From: WTFY01 sp026713925
GTDB taxonomy: Bacteria; Pseudomonadota; Gammaproteobacteria; UBA4575
Length of the DNA stretch: 64,000 bases
Direction: 5' to 3'
Assembly: GCA_963662355.1 (NCBI GenBank)
Contig: OY759361.1
Coordinates: 62,001 to 126,000 of the forward strand
Part shown: one piece after another, positions 16,539 to 25,470 of the stretch
Layout: every line of letters starts with the position of its first letter
How positions within the stretch are numbered: the stretch's first letter is position 1
Translations under genes and position numbers: made by a program
The notes under the pieces: generated by a model
Told to the model about the DNA's origin: nothing
Databases searched by the model: none
What the model saw: only the letters and a program-made list of their open reading frames with translations

Positions 16539-17900
16539 CTACCCCATCGTGCGTGGCAGCCACAGCACGATGTCAGGGACCGCCACCAGCACCGCCACCG
16601 TCAGCACGTCTGCGATGAAGAACGGCCCCACTCCCCGGAATACGCCCTGAAGCGGGATCTCCAGGGACCGGCCCCGGTCATCCTGCAACTCCCTGGATAC
16701 GCCTGCGACCACAAAACAGTTCAGGCCGATCGGCGGCGTAATCAGACAGATCTCTGCCATCTTGACGACGACGATCCCGAACCAGATCGGGTCATAGCCC
16801 AGGGCAATAACCGCGGGATAGACCACCGGCAGCGTGAGGACCAGCATGCCGATCGCATCCATGAACATGCCCAGCACCACATACGCCAACAGGATGCACA
16901 GGATGATCACAAGCGGCGGCATGTCCAGCGTGACGATCCAGTCCGCAAAGGCGTTCGGAAGGCCCGCATAGCCCAGGAACCGCACGAACAGGAAAACGCC
17001 CCAGATCAGGGTGAAGATCATGACCGTAAGCCTGGCGGTCTCCATCAGTGCCTCGCGAAGCCTGCCGCCCATCTGCCTGAGGGATCTCTGCCGATACGCC
17101 CTGAATACGTAGATCCCGAACACGATCATGGCACCCAGCGCACCGGCCTCGGTCGGCGTGGCCGACCCGGTGTACAGGGCACCGAAAATGATCGCGATGA
17201 CCAGCAGCACGGGTACCGTGCCCGGAAGGCTCGCAAACCTCTGGCGCCAGGTGAAACCGCCGATCGAGCTCCCGTATTCCGGGCGCACCATGCACATGAT
17301 CACGATCAGTGCCGCATAGATGAGCGCGGACACCAGTCCGGGCAGAAATCCGGCCAGCAGCAGCTTGCCGATGGACTGCTCGACGAGGATGGCATAGATG
17401 ACCAGGATTGCCGACGGCGGGATCAGCGATGCCAGCGTGCCCCCCGCCGCGATGACACCGGCAGTCATGTTCCGGTCGTAACGGTTCCTGAGCATGTCCG
17501 GAATGGCCACCCGGGAAAACACCGCAGCCGTCGCGGTCGATGCGCCCGAGACCGCGGCAAATCCGGCCGTGGCAAACACGGTTGCCACCGCCAAGCCGCC
17601 CGGGACCCAGCCCACCCATCGGCGTGCGGCCTCGAACAGGCGCGAGGTCAGCCCGGCGTGGAAAGCCAGAAACCCGATCAGGATAAACAGCGGCAGCACG
17701 GACAGCGGATACGTGACCGTCTTGGAATGCGGAATCGTACCCGCAATGGCCGCACCCACATCCCACCCCTTGAGTGCTACCAGGCCAAGGAAGCCTGTAA
17801 GTGCTGCTGCGACGTATACACGGACACCGAGCATGACCAGGACAACGAGCAGGCAAACCCCGATGATGCCGATTGTAAAATGATCGAGACCCGCACTCAC
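16539..17900 (-). CDS. dctM: TRAP transporter large permease (DctM family)
   Basis: 453 residues from GTG at 17900, overlapping the stop of the small permease gene by the four bases GTGA. About 12 helices. Typical segments are VLPLFILIGFLAFHAGL, SGASTATAAVFSRVAIPDM, AGVIAAGGTLASLIPPSAILVIYAIL and FGALYTGSATPTEAGALGA, which fit the DctM/GntT fold. It carries the sodium-driven transport path for an organic acid or similar solute caught by the periplasmic binding protein. The order is binding protein, small permease, large permease on the minus strand. Confidence 0.93.
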   Translation of the reverse strand: MSAGLDHFTIGIIGVCLLVVLVMLGVRVYVAAALTGFLGLVALKGWDVGAAIAGTIPHSKTVTYPLSVLPLFILIGFLAFHAGLTSRLFEAARRWVGWVPGGLAVATVFATAGFAAVSGASTATAAVFSRVAIPDMLRNRYDRNMTAGVIAAGGTLASLIPPSAILVIYAILVEQSIGKLLLAGFLPGLVSALIYAALIVIMCMVRPEYGSSIGGFTWRQRFASLPGTVPVLLVIAIIFGALYTGSATPTEAGALGAMIVFGIYVFRAYRQRSLRQMGGRLREALMETARLTVMIFTLIWGVFLFVRFLGYAGLPNAFADWIVTLDMPPLVIILCILLAYVVLGMFMDAIGMLVLTLPVVYPAVIALGYDPIWFGIVVVKMAEICLITPPIGLNCFVVAGVSRELQDDRGRSLEIPLQGVFRGVGPFFIADVLTVAVLVAVPDIVLWLPRTMG

Positions 17901-18571
17901 GGGCCGGCCCCATCGTCCGGCGTTCCACGGGGGGGCTTGTCGCCGGTTCGAATAATTTCTTCTTCAGCCTGCACCTTGGCGCTCTTGACCTGCGGGACTG
18001 CAACCGGGGCAAGACCCGGATGGAGGAACAGGCGCCAGTACCCTGCCAGTTGCACCAGCAGGCGGGCCAGCAGCACGCCGAGAGCAAGCGGCACGACCAG
18101 CTTGGCGGGCCAGGTAACGAGCTCGATATCGATGGTGCTGTCGCCGAATTCAAAGGCACGCACGAAATGCTGGTAGGAGTAGGGAATCAGCACGGCAACG
18201 ATGAAGGCCGCAAGCAGTGTGTTGAACGACTCGGCCAGCCACAGTTTCCGGCCTTTCATTCTCGAGACCAGCAACTCCATGCGCACGTGCCCACCCACGC
18301 GTTGCACGAACGCGATCGACAGGACTGCAAACCCGACCATCGAGACCTCGACGATGTCAATGTACCCGAAGACCGGTGCACGAAATACCGTACGCAGGAC
18401 AATCTGGACCACTCCCAGGCCCATCAGCGCAAATACCAGGATGCCCGCCAGAAGATTGAGCCGGTCTTCCACCGCCCCCAGCATGCGATCCATCAAGGCA
18501 AGCCGGCGCCCGTACGGATCGATCATGGCCCCGGGAACCCTGGCAGACAGAATGCCCGGAGCATGTCCCAC
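17897..18571 (-). CDS. dctQ: TRAP transporter small permease (DctQ family)
   Basis: About 224 residues with four helices (NLLAGILVFALMGLGVVQIVL; YIDIVEVSMVGFAVLSIAFV; SFNTLLAAFIVAVLIPYSY; LVVPLALGVLLARLLVQLAGY). The pattern QRVGGHVRMELLVSRM between helices 2 and 3 is characteristic of DctQ. The start is uncertain: GTG at 18571 has AGGGGAAGGG just upstream, while ATG at 18526 or 18493 would also leave all helices intact. The C-terminal 50 residues are hydrophilic and longer than usual. Confidence 0.9.
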   Translation of the reverse strand: MGHAPGILSARVPGAMIDPYGRRLALMDRMLGAVEDRLNLLAGILVFALMGLGVVQIVLRTVFRAPVFGYIDIVEVSMVGFAVLSIAFVQRVGGHVRMELLVSRMKGRKLWLAESFNTLLAAFIVAVLIPYSYQHFVRAFEFGDSTIDIELVTWPAKLVVPLALGVLLARLLVQLAGYWRLFLHPGLAPVAVPQVKSAKVQAEEEIIRTGDKPPRGTPDDGAGP

Positions 18572-18606
18572 CCCTTCCCCTGGCGTTGCGTGTTTCCTCC
18601 AGACAC

Positions 18607-19650
18607 TTACTGGTACGTCTGTCCGACAGACTCGAAGACGGCCTCGACCAGTCCGCGGGCATCAAACCTGCGCTGGTTGGCCTGGATCCATGCATCGATT
18701 ACCGGCTTGCCGGCCGCGGCCCGGAATTCAGCCAGCTGCTGCTGTGTATACCTGATTTCCTGAAGCTTCGCCTTCATCATCGGCAGGTTCTTGCGGTCGA
18801 TATCGATGTAGGCCTGGATCTGGGCCTGAATGATTTCTTCCCTGAGCTCCTCCAGGAGCTGGCGGTACTGTCCAGGCAGTGCCTCGTATGCCCGAATCGA
18901 AAACACCAGCGGGCAGTCGGCTGTCCCGGGCGACAGGTTCGCGGTGTACCATTCCGCCACCTCATGGATCCTGTAGGACATGTGACTGTATGTGAACGGC
19001 AACGCTGCGGCATCCATGGTCCCCTGCTGCACGCCGATATACACCTCGGTAGCGGTGGAACTGGTCGGGGTAGCCCCGAGCACTTTCATGGCCTGACCGA
19101 TGCCCCCGCCGGCACGTACCGTCAGGCCCTTCCAGTCGGCAAGGCTCAAGGGCGGCCTGCCCCGGCCAAGCAGTTCGTACTGAGGCAGGTAGGACGACAC
19201 ATAGAGCATGGCATTCCAGCGTGTGAGTTCCTTTTGCACGGCAGGGTGGGCATAGACGATGTCGCGAACCGTGCGGTTGCTGTCCCAGTCGCCCATCGGC
19301 AAGAATGGCATCGTGAGCACCATCAGGGCCGGGGTTTTCTTCGGATGATAGAAGTTGCAGAACATGGCCGCTTCAAACGCACCGATAGCCAGACCGTCAA
19401 GATTCTCACGCGACTTGGACAATGCCTCGCCGTAGTGCAGCCGGATCCGCCACTTGCCGCTGGTCCTCTCGCTCACCCGGGCGGACAGCTTCTCTGCACC
19501 GGTGGTAAGGGCCCGTGCCTTGCCCCACAACGAAACATCCCAATGGAGCTCAGGGCCGGTAACTTCGCTGGCCCCGAATCCCGGCGTGACCGTAAGGCCA
19601 AGGACCAGGGCACCCGCTGTGACACTGCTCCTGATGAATGCGCCCTTCAC
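18607..19650 (-). CDS. dctP: TRAP transporter substrate-binding protein (DctP family)
   Basis: 347 residues with a signal peptide (SSVTAGALVLGLTVTPGFGA). The mature part follows the DctP pattern: LSARVSERTSGKWRIRLHYG, then LDGLAIGAFEAAMFC, MPFLPM, and WKGLTVRAGGGIGQAMKVLGATPTS, which holds the conserved Arg that usually pairs with a substrate carboxylate. VQQGTMDAAALPF is the usual segment near the hinge. This Arg suggests a carboxylated ligand; the exact substrate is not readable. First gene of the TRAP operon, 35 nt ahead of the small permease. Confidence 0.92.
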   Translation of the reverse strand: MKGAFIRSSVTAGALVLGLTVTPGFGASEVTGPELHWDVSLWGKARALTTGAEKLSARVSERTSGKWRIRLHYGEALSKSRENLDGLAIGAFEAAMFCNFYHPKKTPALMVLTMPFLPMGDWDSNRTVRDIVYAHPAVQKELTRWNAMLYVSSYLPQYELLGRGRPPLSLADWKGLTVRAGGGIGQAMKVLGATPTSSTATEVYIGVQQGTMDAAALPFTYSHMSYRIHEVAEWYTANLSPGTADCPLVFSIRAYEALPGQYRQLLEELREEIIQAQIQAYIDIDRKNLPMMKAKLQEIRYTQQQLAEFRAAAGKPVIDAWIQANQRRFDARGLVEAVFESVGQTYQ

Positions 19651-20340
19651 TGGACCGTACCTTTCATGTCATTGCCTGCAATCCAATCCATCCTCCCGGT
19701 GCATGCGCCTCGTGACCCGGCAAGGCCCCGGCAGAAATCGAATAATACTCTTGAGTCACTATCTTTAATGACTTTAAGCCAGTCCTGTTTTTCATTGTAC
19801 CGCCACAAGTACCGGCAAAATTGAATTTTCATACCTGATACTTCACATATCCAGTTTGATTGGCCCGAATCATTTGATTTCAGCAGCCTCACCGAGACCG
19901 TAGAGATCATGGCATTGATCCAACTATGTCAGCCCAACCTTGAGCAAGTTGTGGGAATGCAGGATCGTACCAGAGTGTGTTGTGAGAGCGTAAGTGCTCT
20001 GGAAGGCTTGGGATAGGACACGGAGAATTTAAGAGTACCAGGCTTTCTGTTGAGAGGGTAAACGAGTTGCAGAGCGCGTAGTGAAGACCGGGATGGATGC
20101 GCATCCTGACTATCGCAAGCATGATCTGGCTCTCAACAACCTGTCGCCCAATGAGTACGCGGCATTGAAGGCCACATGACCCACCAGCTTCGCAATCGGT
20201 GTGGTACTAAAAATGGGTAACCTCCCTCCAGTTGCTTAAATTCATGCAATGGTCACGATATATCCCATGTACATCACACAAAATTCACAAAGATTTTGCT
20301 ACTGTATCGGTGTTTGAACTTTCACACACAGGAGTGCTTC
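19651..20340. other. 690-base intergenic region between the TRAP operon and the surface-protein gene
   Basis: No intact gene is visible. It must hold promoters for the leftward TRAP operon and the rightward surface-protein gene. Around 20093-20179 there is a short frame resembling the end of a transposase, listed separately. The last part (20260-20340) is AT-rich and ends with ACAGGAG, a good ribosome site for the next gene. Confidence 0.6.
20093..20179 (+). pseudogene. possible IS3-type transposase C-terminal remnant
   Basis: A 28-codon frame ends LALNNLSPNEYAALKAT before TGA at 20177. This resembles the end of IS3-group OrfB integrases, where a line such as RPHSALNNLTPxEYA is usual. Nothing upstream extends the match in a clean frame, so if real it is a decayed fragment. 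Confidence 0.4.
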
Positions 20341-23300
20341 ATGCCTGCTGAAAAGCCTTGTCATCAATCTGGGGTTCGAGACCCTGGAAAAACCATGAAT
20401 CGGGCACGCACACTCGCGATAGTCGCTCTTGCCTTGCTGCTCGGGGCGTTTTCCCTGTTCGCCGCGGCCCCCGCCGCGGCCCAGACCACCCTCTGGTCGG
20501 CCACGCTGACCCCTAGGGATATCGGCAGTAGTGTTCTCGGTTGCGACGATGACTTAGCGGGAGTGGCGGATAACACCGTGTGCGAGTCGTCCGGCGCACT
20601 CACGGACGATACCTTCACCCTTGGCAGTACGAACTATGATATTGCTCTAGTTCGGCTCGCGGGCACCCGGTTCACTATATTTTTAGACAAGAATATCCCG
20701 GCGAGTCTGAAGGCCTGGACGCTGAATGTCGGCGGCGTGCAGTCGGTCCCCGGGAGCGCGACTATTTCCGCGGCCCATGAAATATACTGGACAGTCACCG
20801 GCGTGACCTGGACCGCAGGCACCGCGGTTACGCTGAGCCTGACGCAGTCCTCGAACGCGAACCTGAGCGGCCTGACGGCGACTCAGAACACGAGCGCGTC
20901 GGGCACGTTCACGACGCTGGGCATCGGCATCTTCGGGGCGGCGACGACGAGCTACACGGCCTCGGTGGCGAACAGCGTGACGCACGTGAAGCTGACGCCG
21001 ACGAAGGCGCATACCGCCGCGAGCATCAAGGTGGGCAAGGCGGGCAGCCTGAGCACGGTGACGAGCGGCTCGGCGAGCACCGCCATCGCGCTGGCCGTGG
21101 GCGCGAACGCGATCAAGGTCGAGGTGACGGCCCAGGACGGGACCACGAAGGACTACACCGTGACGGTGACGCGGGCGGGCACGTCGACGACCCCCACGGT
21201 GTCGCTGTCGGCCACCCCGAACCCGGTGACGGAGGGTTCGAGCGTGACGGTGACGGCGACGCTGTCGGCGACGCTTTCGAGCAATGTGACGATCCCGGTG
21301 ACGCTGACGGCGGGGACGGCGGAGTCGGGCGACTTCGGGACCCTGTCGAGCATTACCATCGGTTCCAGCCAGACGACCGGCACGGGCACGATCACGACGA
21401 ACCAGGACGCCGACGAGGACAACGAGACGTTCACGGTGGCGCTGGGGAGCATCCTGCCGTCGTCGGTGACGGCTGGGAGCACGAGCTCGGTGACGGTCAC
21501 GATCACCGACGACGATGGCGGCCCGAGGCTGACGTTGAGCGTCCCGAGCCAGACCGTCGCCGAGGGAGCGAGCGTCGTCGTGACGGCGACGCTGGACGCG
21601 GCGGCGCCGACGGGCGGCACGACGGTGACGCTTATCTCCTACGGGGGCACGGCGGCGACGGGCGATTTTGAGTTTTCGAACGCGATCAGCTCGAACGCCG
21701 GCGAGTTCACGATCGAGGCGGGCTCGACGAGCAGCACCGGGACGATCACGATCGTCGACGATGAGGTGGGCGAGGGCGACGAGACGATCGAATTCCATGC
21801 GTCGAGCCGAAACCCGTCGCTGCTGTCGGACGGCATCACCCTGACCATCCCCGCCAACGACGGCGGCCCGCCCCCCGACAACACGGGTGGTGGCGGTACT
21901 CCCCCCGACAACACGGACGACGGCGGCCCGCCCCCCGACAACACGGGCACCCCGCGACAGCCGGAGCCGGAGCCGCCGGGCGTAGTGCAGCCCCCGACGA
22001 CCGTCGATCCCCCCATCGATCCCGATCCTACTGATCCCGAGCCTACCGACCCGGATGATCCTGACCTCCCGAGCCTGTCGGCTCCGGAGACTGCGGCGCG
22101 CAGTTTCCGGGAGAGCATAGGAGATGCGCCCACAGTGACGGCCATGGACATCGGCGCCCCGGTGGCGGCCATGGCCACAGACATTGATGAGCCGCTGCAG
22201 TACACCCTCGAGGGCGCCGACCGGGAGACGTTCACCATCGTGGCGTCCACCGGCCAGCTGCGCACCCGGGCCGGGGTGGTATACGATCACGAGCAGCGCA
22301 CGGGCTATGCGGTCGTGGTGCGCGCCAGCGCCGGGGAGACCAGCGTGACGACCGGGGTGACGATCACGGTCCTCGATGCGCCGGAGGCCCCACTGGCCCC
22401 GAACGTCCCTCAGGTGCGCTCGGATGCAGATGAAGATACCGTGCTTATGGCCACCTGGATGGCGCCCGCCAATGCGGGGCGTCCCGTGATCACCGGCTAT
22501 GCCGTGCGCTACCGGGCCGGCCCCGGTGGGGCGTGGAGACCGGGGGCCGTGAACCCGGGCGAGCTTCGCGCGAGGCTGACGGGCCTTGCGCCTGAGACGC
22601 TCTACCAGGTCCAGGTGCGGGCGATGAATGCCAACGGCTACGGCCCCTGGTCGGGTTCCGGCGAGGGGCACACCCCGGGGATGAGGGTGAGCGAGTTCAT
22701 GGTGGAAGGATGGCTGGTGCGCTTCGGGCGCACCGTGTCGGACCAGGTGCTGGAGGCTGCCGGGGACCGTTTCACGGCTTCGCAGCCCGGCTTTACCGCC
22801 CGCCTGGCGGGCCTGGACCTGATGGCGCTGCGCGCCGGCCGTGAGGCGCTCGACGCCGCGTCCGAATGGCCCCTGGAGACCGGGATGGAGCGAAGCCTCG
22901 CCTGGCAGGATGCCTTGAGCAATGCCTCGTTCTCGTACACCGCCGAGACCGGCGCGGGCGGCCTGGCCTCGTTCTGGGGCCGCGGGGCTATCGCGAGCTT
23001 CGATGGCGAGGAAGGCGATCTGAGACTGGACGGCGAGGCCCTCACCGGAATGCTGGGCGCCGATCTCGTGCGCGGACCCCTGCGGGCCGGCCTGATCCTC
23101 TCGCATGCGGACGGCGACGGCGAGTACCGCTCGGCCATGGGGCCGGGCGACATCGATTCGGACATGACGGGCCTGTATCCCTGGATGCACCGTACGCTCA
23201 ACGAGCGTGTCTCGGTATGGGGCCTGGCCGGCTACGGCGAGGGCGAGATCCGCCTCAGGCCTGACGGCGCCACGACGCTCAAGGCCGACACCGAGCTGAA

Positions 23301-24096
23301 GATGGCAAGCGCGGGCATACGCGGCGTGCTGCAGGCCGGGGAGACCGGGGCCCGCCCGGAACTGGCGCTCGTCTCCGATGGCCTGTACGTGCGCACGGAA
23401 TCGGATTCGATCGGGCAGGAACTTGCCGGCACGTCCGCCGAACTCACCCGGGTGCGCCTCGGGCTCGAGGGCACCTGGCAGATGCAACTGGCCTCCGGTG
23501 CGCACCTGAATCCCTCGGTAGAGATCGGACTGCGCCATGACGGCGGCGATGCCGAGACCGGTTTCGGCGCGGACCTCGCCACCGGCCTCGCCTGGACCGA
23601 CCCGCAGCGCGGCATCCGCGCCTCCGTGCAGGCCCGCGGCCTGCTGACCCATGATGACTCGGGCTTTCGGGAACGCGGCCTGGCCGCCTCGCTGGCCTGG
23701 GACCCGCACCCGGCCTCGGCCGCAGGCTGGTCGATGACGCTGCACCAGGCAATGGGGGCCTCGGCCACGAGTGGCATGGACGCCCTGCTGCGCCCGGATG
23801 CCGCAAGCCGGCTGGCAGCCAGCGATGACCGCGAGGATACAACGCCGAACAGGCGCCTCGAGGCGACCCTCGGCTACGGCGTGCTGCATGCACGCGGACA
23901 ACTGGTCGGCACCCCCCATGCCGGGCTTGCCCTGTCGGACACCGCGCGCGAGTACCTCATGGGCTGGCGCCTGGGCCTCGCACGCCAGGAGGCCCTGCAC
24001 TTCGAACTCGAACTGCATGGCGCGCGACAGGAACCCCTGGACGATGACCGCAGACCGGAACACCTCCTGCGCCTGCACCTGGGGACGCACTGGTAG
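20341..24096 (+). CDS. large surface protein: cadherin-like, two Calx-beta, proline-rich, cadherin, FN3 and autotransporter-like domains
   Basis: 1251 residues from ATG at 20341, which has ACAGGAG at good spacing; ATG at 20395 is an alternative lacking a ribosome site. The signal peptide is long, with a hydrophobic core at about 24-47 ending AAAPAAAQ. Domains in order: a strand-rich head (50-220); a cadherin-like beta sandwich near 220-280 ending KDYTVTVTRAG; two Calx-beta domains (about 285-390 and 395-500) with EDNETFTV and EGDETIEF calcium-loop signatures; a Pro/Asp/Gly-rich spacer (500-580) with PPDNT repeats; a cadherin-type module; an FN3 module (about 680-780); and a C-terminal barrel-like region of about 470 residues ending LRLHLGTHW. 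It is probably a calcium-stabilised adhesin displayed on the outer membrane. Confidence 0.85.
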   Translation: MPAEKPCHQSGVRDPGKTMNRARTLAIVALALLLGAFSLFAAAPAAAQTTLWSATLTPRDIGSSVLGCDDDLAGVADNTVCESSGALTDDTFTLGSTNYDIALVRLAGTRFTIFLDKNIPASLKAWTLNVGGVQSVPGSATISAAHEIYWTVTGVTWTAGTAVTLSLTQSSNANLSGLTATQNTSASGTFTTLGIGIFGAATTSYTASVANSVTHVKLTPTKAHTAASIKVGKAGSLSTVTSGSASTAIALAVGANAIKVEVTAQDGTTKDYTVTVTRAGTSTTPTVSLSATPNPVTEGSSVTVTATLSATLSSNVTIPVTLTAGTAESGDFGTLSSITIGSSQTTGTGTITTNQDADEDNETFTVALGSILPSSVTAGSTSSVTVTITDDDGGPRLTLSVPSQTVAEGASVVVTATLDAAAPTGGTTVTLISYGGTAATGDFEFSNAISSNAGEFTIEAGSTSSTGTITIVDDEVGEGDETIEFHASSRNPSLLSDGITLTIPANDGGPPPDNTGGGGTPPDNTDDGGPPPDNTGTPRQPEPEPPGVVQPPTTVDPPIDPDPTDPEPTDPDDPDLPSLSAPETAARSFRESIGDAPTVTAMDIGAPVAAMATDIDEPLQYTLEGADRETFTIVASTGQLRTRAGVVYDHEQRTGYAVVVRASAGETSVTTGVTITVLDAPEAPLAPNVPQVRSDADEDTVLMATWMAPANAGRPVITGYAVRYRAGPGGAWRPGAVNPGELRARLTGLAPETLYQVQVRAMNANGYGPWSGSGEGHTPGMRVSEFMVEGWLVRFGRTVSDQVLEAAGDRFTASQPGFTARLAGLDLMALRAGREALDAASEWPLETGMERSLAWQDALSNASFSYTAETGAGGLASFWGRGAIASFDGEEGDLRLDGEALTGMLGADLVRGPLRAGLILSHADGDGEYRSAMGPGDIDSDMTGLYPWMHRTLNERVSVWGLAGYGEGEIRLRPDGATTLKADTELKMASAGIRGVLQAGETGARPELALVSDGLYVRTESDSIGQELAGTSAELTRVRLGLEGTWQMQLASGAHLNPSVEIGLRHDGGDAETGFGADLATGLAWTDPQRGIRASVQARGLLTHDDSGFRERGLAASLAWDPHPASAAGWSMTLHQAMGASATSGMDALLRPDAASRLAASDDREDTTPNRRLEATLGYGVLHARGQLVGTPHAGLALSDTAREYLMGWRLGLARQEALHFELELHGARQEPLDDDRRPEHLLRLHLGTHW

Positions 24097-24513
24097 GGCT
24101 GGCTGAACCCAGTCTTATGTGCGTGGCCGGGTCACTGCGAAGTGAAACGCTGTAGTGACCCGGCCGAGTGCCGAGATGACCAGAGGCAACTTCCCAAAAC
24201 AGATCCGGCTGACCGGAGCATGCCCGGTCTACTGGCATGAAAGCGCGGTGATCCAGTGGACCGAGTCCAGACAGCAGGTGCAATGACAGGATGTAAATGT
24301 GGTGGGGTGGATACCCAGCCGTTGGCCGCTTTGGAAAAGATCGGAACCACTTTCCCTATTGAATCAGGATACCCGTCAAAAACACTGCCATTTTCTCTGG
24401 CTGTCAATAACTCCTGTCGGGCGCCATGAAACAACAAGTATCATATAGGACATTATTTACACTATATTTTATAGGCATCATAGGACCTTCTCGGTCGTTA
24501 TCGGACAGTGAAA
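24097..24513. other. 417-base intergenic region after the surface-protein gene
   Basis: No gene is convincing here. The only structure I see is the strong stem-loop at 24125-24165, listed separately. The right end abuts tRNA-Arg. Confidence 0.6.
24125..24165 (+). terminator. strong stem-loop after the surface-protein gene
   Basis: GGCCGGGTCACT (24125-24136) pairs perfectly with AGTGACCCGGCC (24154-24165) across a 17-nt loop, 28 nt after the stop codon. No T-run follows, so it is not a classical rho-independent terminator. It could stop or protect the mRNA 3' end. Confidence 0.45.
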
Positions 24514-24590
24514 TGGCGCGCCCGGCAGGACTCGAACCTGCAACCCTCGGCTTAGAAGGCCGATGCTCTATCCGGTTGAGCTACGGGCGC
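24514..24590 (-). tRNA. tRNA-Arg (anticodon TCT)
   Basis: On the minus strand the acceptor GCGCCCG pairs with CGGGCGC, followed by discriminator G and an encoded CCA. The anticodon arm has loop CTTCTAA, giving TCT, which reads AGA. The T arm GCAGGTTCGAGTCCTGC is standard. Confidence 0.97.
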
Positions 24591-24636
24591 CTGCTGCAGA
24601 AAGCGCCTTAGTTTAGCACTTGCATTCACCCGGCGG

Positions 24637-25356
24637 TTAGGCCTTTACAGGTGCCGTGCTGCGGCGCTGCAGATGCAGGTAAATGGCCGATGACACCCCG
24701 GATGACCCGAACAGGACGCTCATGATGACAATCTGGTACTTCACGGCGATCAGCGGTGAAACCCCCGACAGGATCTGTCCGGTCATCATTCCCGGCAGGG
24801 CCACCAGCCCCACCGCAAAAAACGTGTTCAGAGACGGGATCAGCGAAGCCGTAAAGGCGCTGTTACGTGCCCGGATGTAATCCGGCATGACTGCCATGTC
24901 GGACTCGAATCGCTCCGCCGCAAGACTTACCGTGTTCATCGCATTGGAGAAAATCATTCCGGCGAGCGGGATGACGTATTCCGGCTGATACCAGTAATCG
25001 ATCCGAATCACGGCAAAGATGGTCAGGATGAGTGTCGTGATACCGCCGACGGAAATCCCGAACAGGGCCTTGGCGAACAGGTCGGCGCTTTTCATCTTGA
25101 GCGGACGCAACGCAATCCAGCTGGCCAGCAGCAGCATCAGGCCCAGCACAAGTGTGACGATCCCCGGACTGTCCTGTGCGAAAATGAACATCAGGATATA
25201 CCCGATCGCAGTCAGCTGGACGACCATCCTGACCGACGCATACACGGCGGTCCTGCTTTTCAATGACCATGCCGCAAGAATGACGACGACCACGAGGATC
25301 GGCATCAGCGCAATGGCCAAGTTCAGCGGCCCGATTTCATATATAGTTAGTTTCAT
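24637..25356 (-). CDS. FetB-type ABC transporter permease (UPF0014)
   Basis: 239 residues from ATG at 25356; an in-frame GTG at 25368 adds four residues. About seven helices. Family marks: RMVVQLTAIGYILMFIF, LMLLLASWIALRPL, VIPLAGMIFSNAMNTVSLAAERF (the highly conserved segment), and ALPGMMTGQILSGVSPLIAVKYQI. In E. coli, FetAB helps export iron and resist oxidative stress. The partner ATPase gene fetA is not adjacent, so it must lie elsewhere or be missing. Confidence 0.88.
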   Translation of the reverse strand: MKLTIYEIGPLNLAIALMPILVVVVILAAWSLKSRTAVYASVRMVVQLTAIGYILMFIFAQDSPGIVTLVLGLMLLLASWIALRPLKMKSADLFAKALFGISVGGITTLILTIFAVIRIDYWYQPEYVIPLAGMIFSNAMNTVSLAAERFESDMAVMPDYIRARNSAFTASLIPSLNTFFAVGLVALPGMMTGQILSGVSPLIAVKYQIVIMSVLFGSSGVSSAIYLHLQRRSTAPVKA

Positions 25357-25470
25357 AGTTTCATCCACTGTGAATTACATTCGGTCCATTGATGCGAAGG
25401 AAAAATCTGTCCGGCCTGCAGCCCGCACACCTGCAGGGCCAGCGCGACATGGTTCCGCCTGAAAGATCCC

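Noticed and set aside
20683..24090. An open frame of 1135 codons on the minus strand across the adhesin gene
   Set aside because: It is low in hydrophobic pattern, rich in Arg/His/Gly, has no family features, and is explained by the high GC codon use of the real plus-strand gene.
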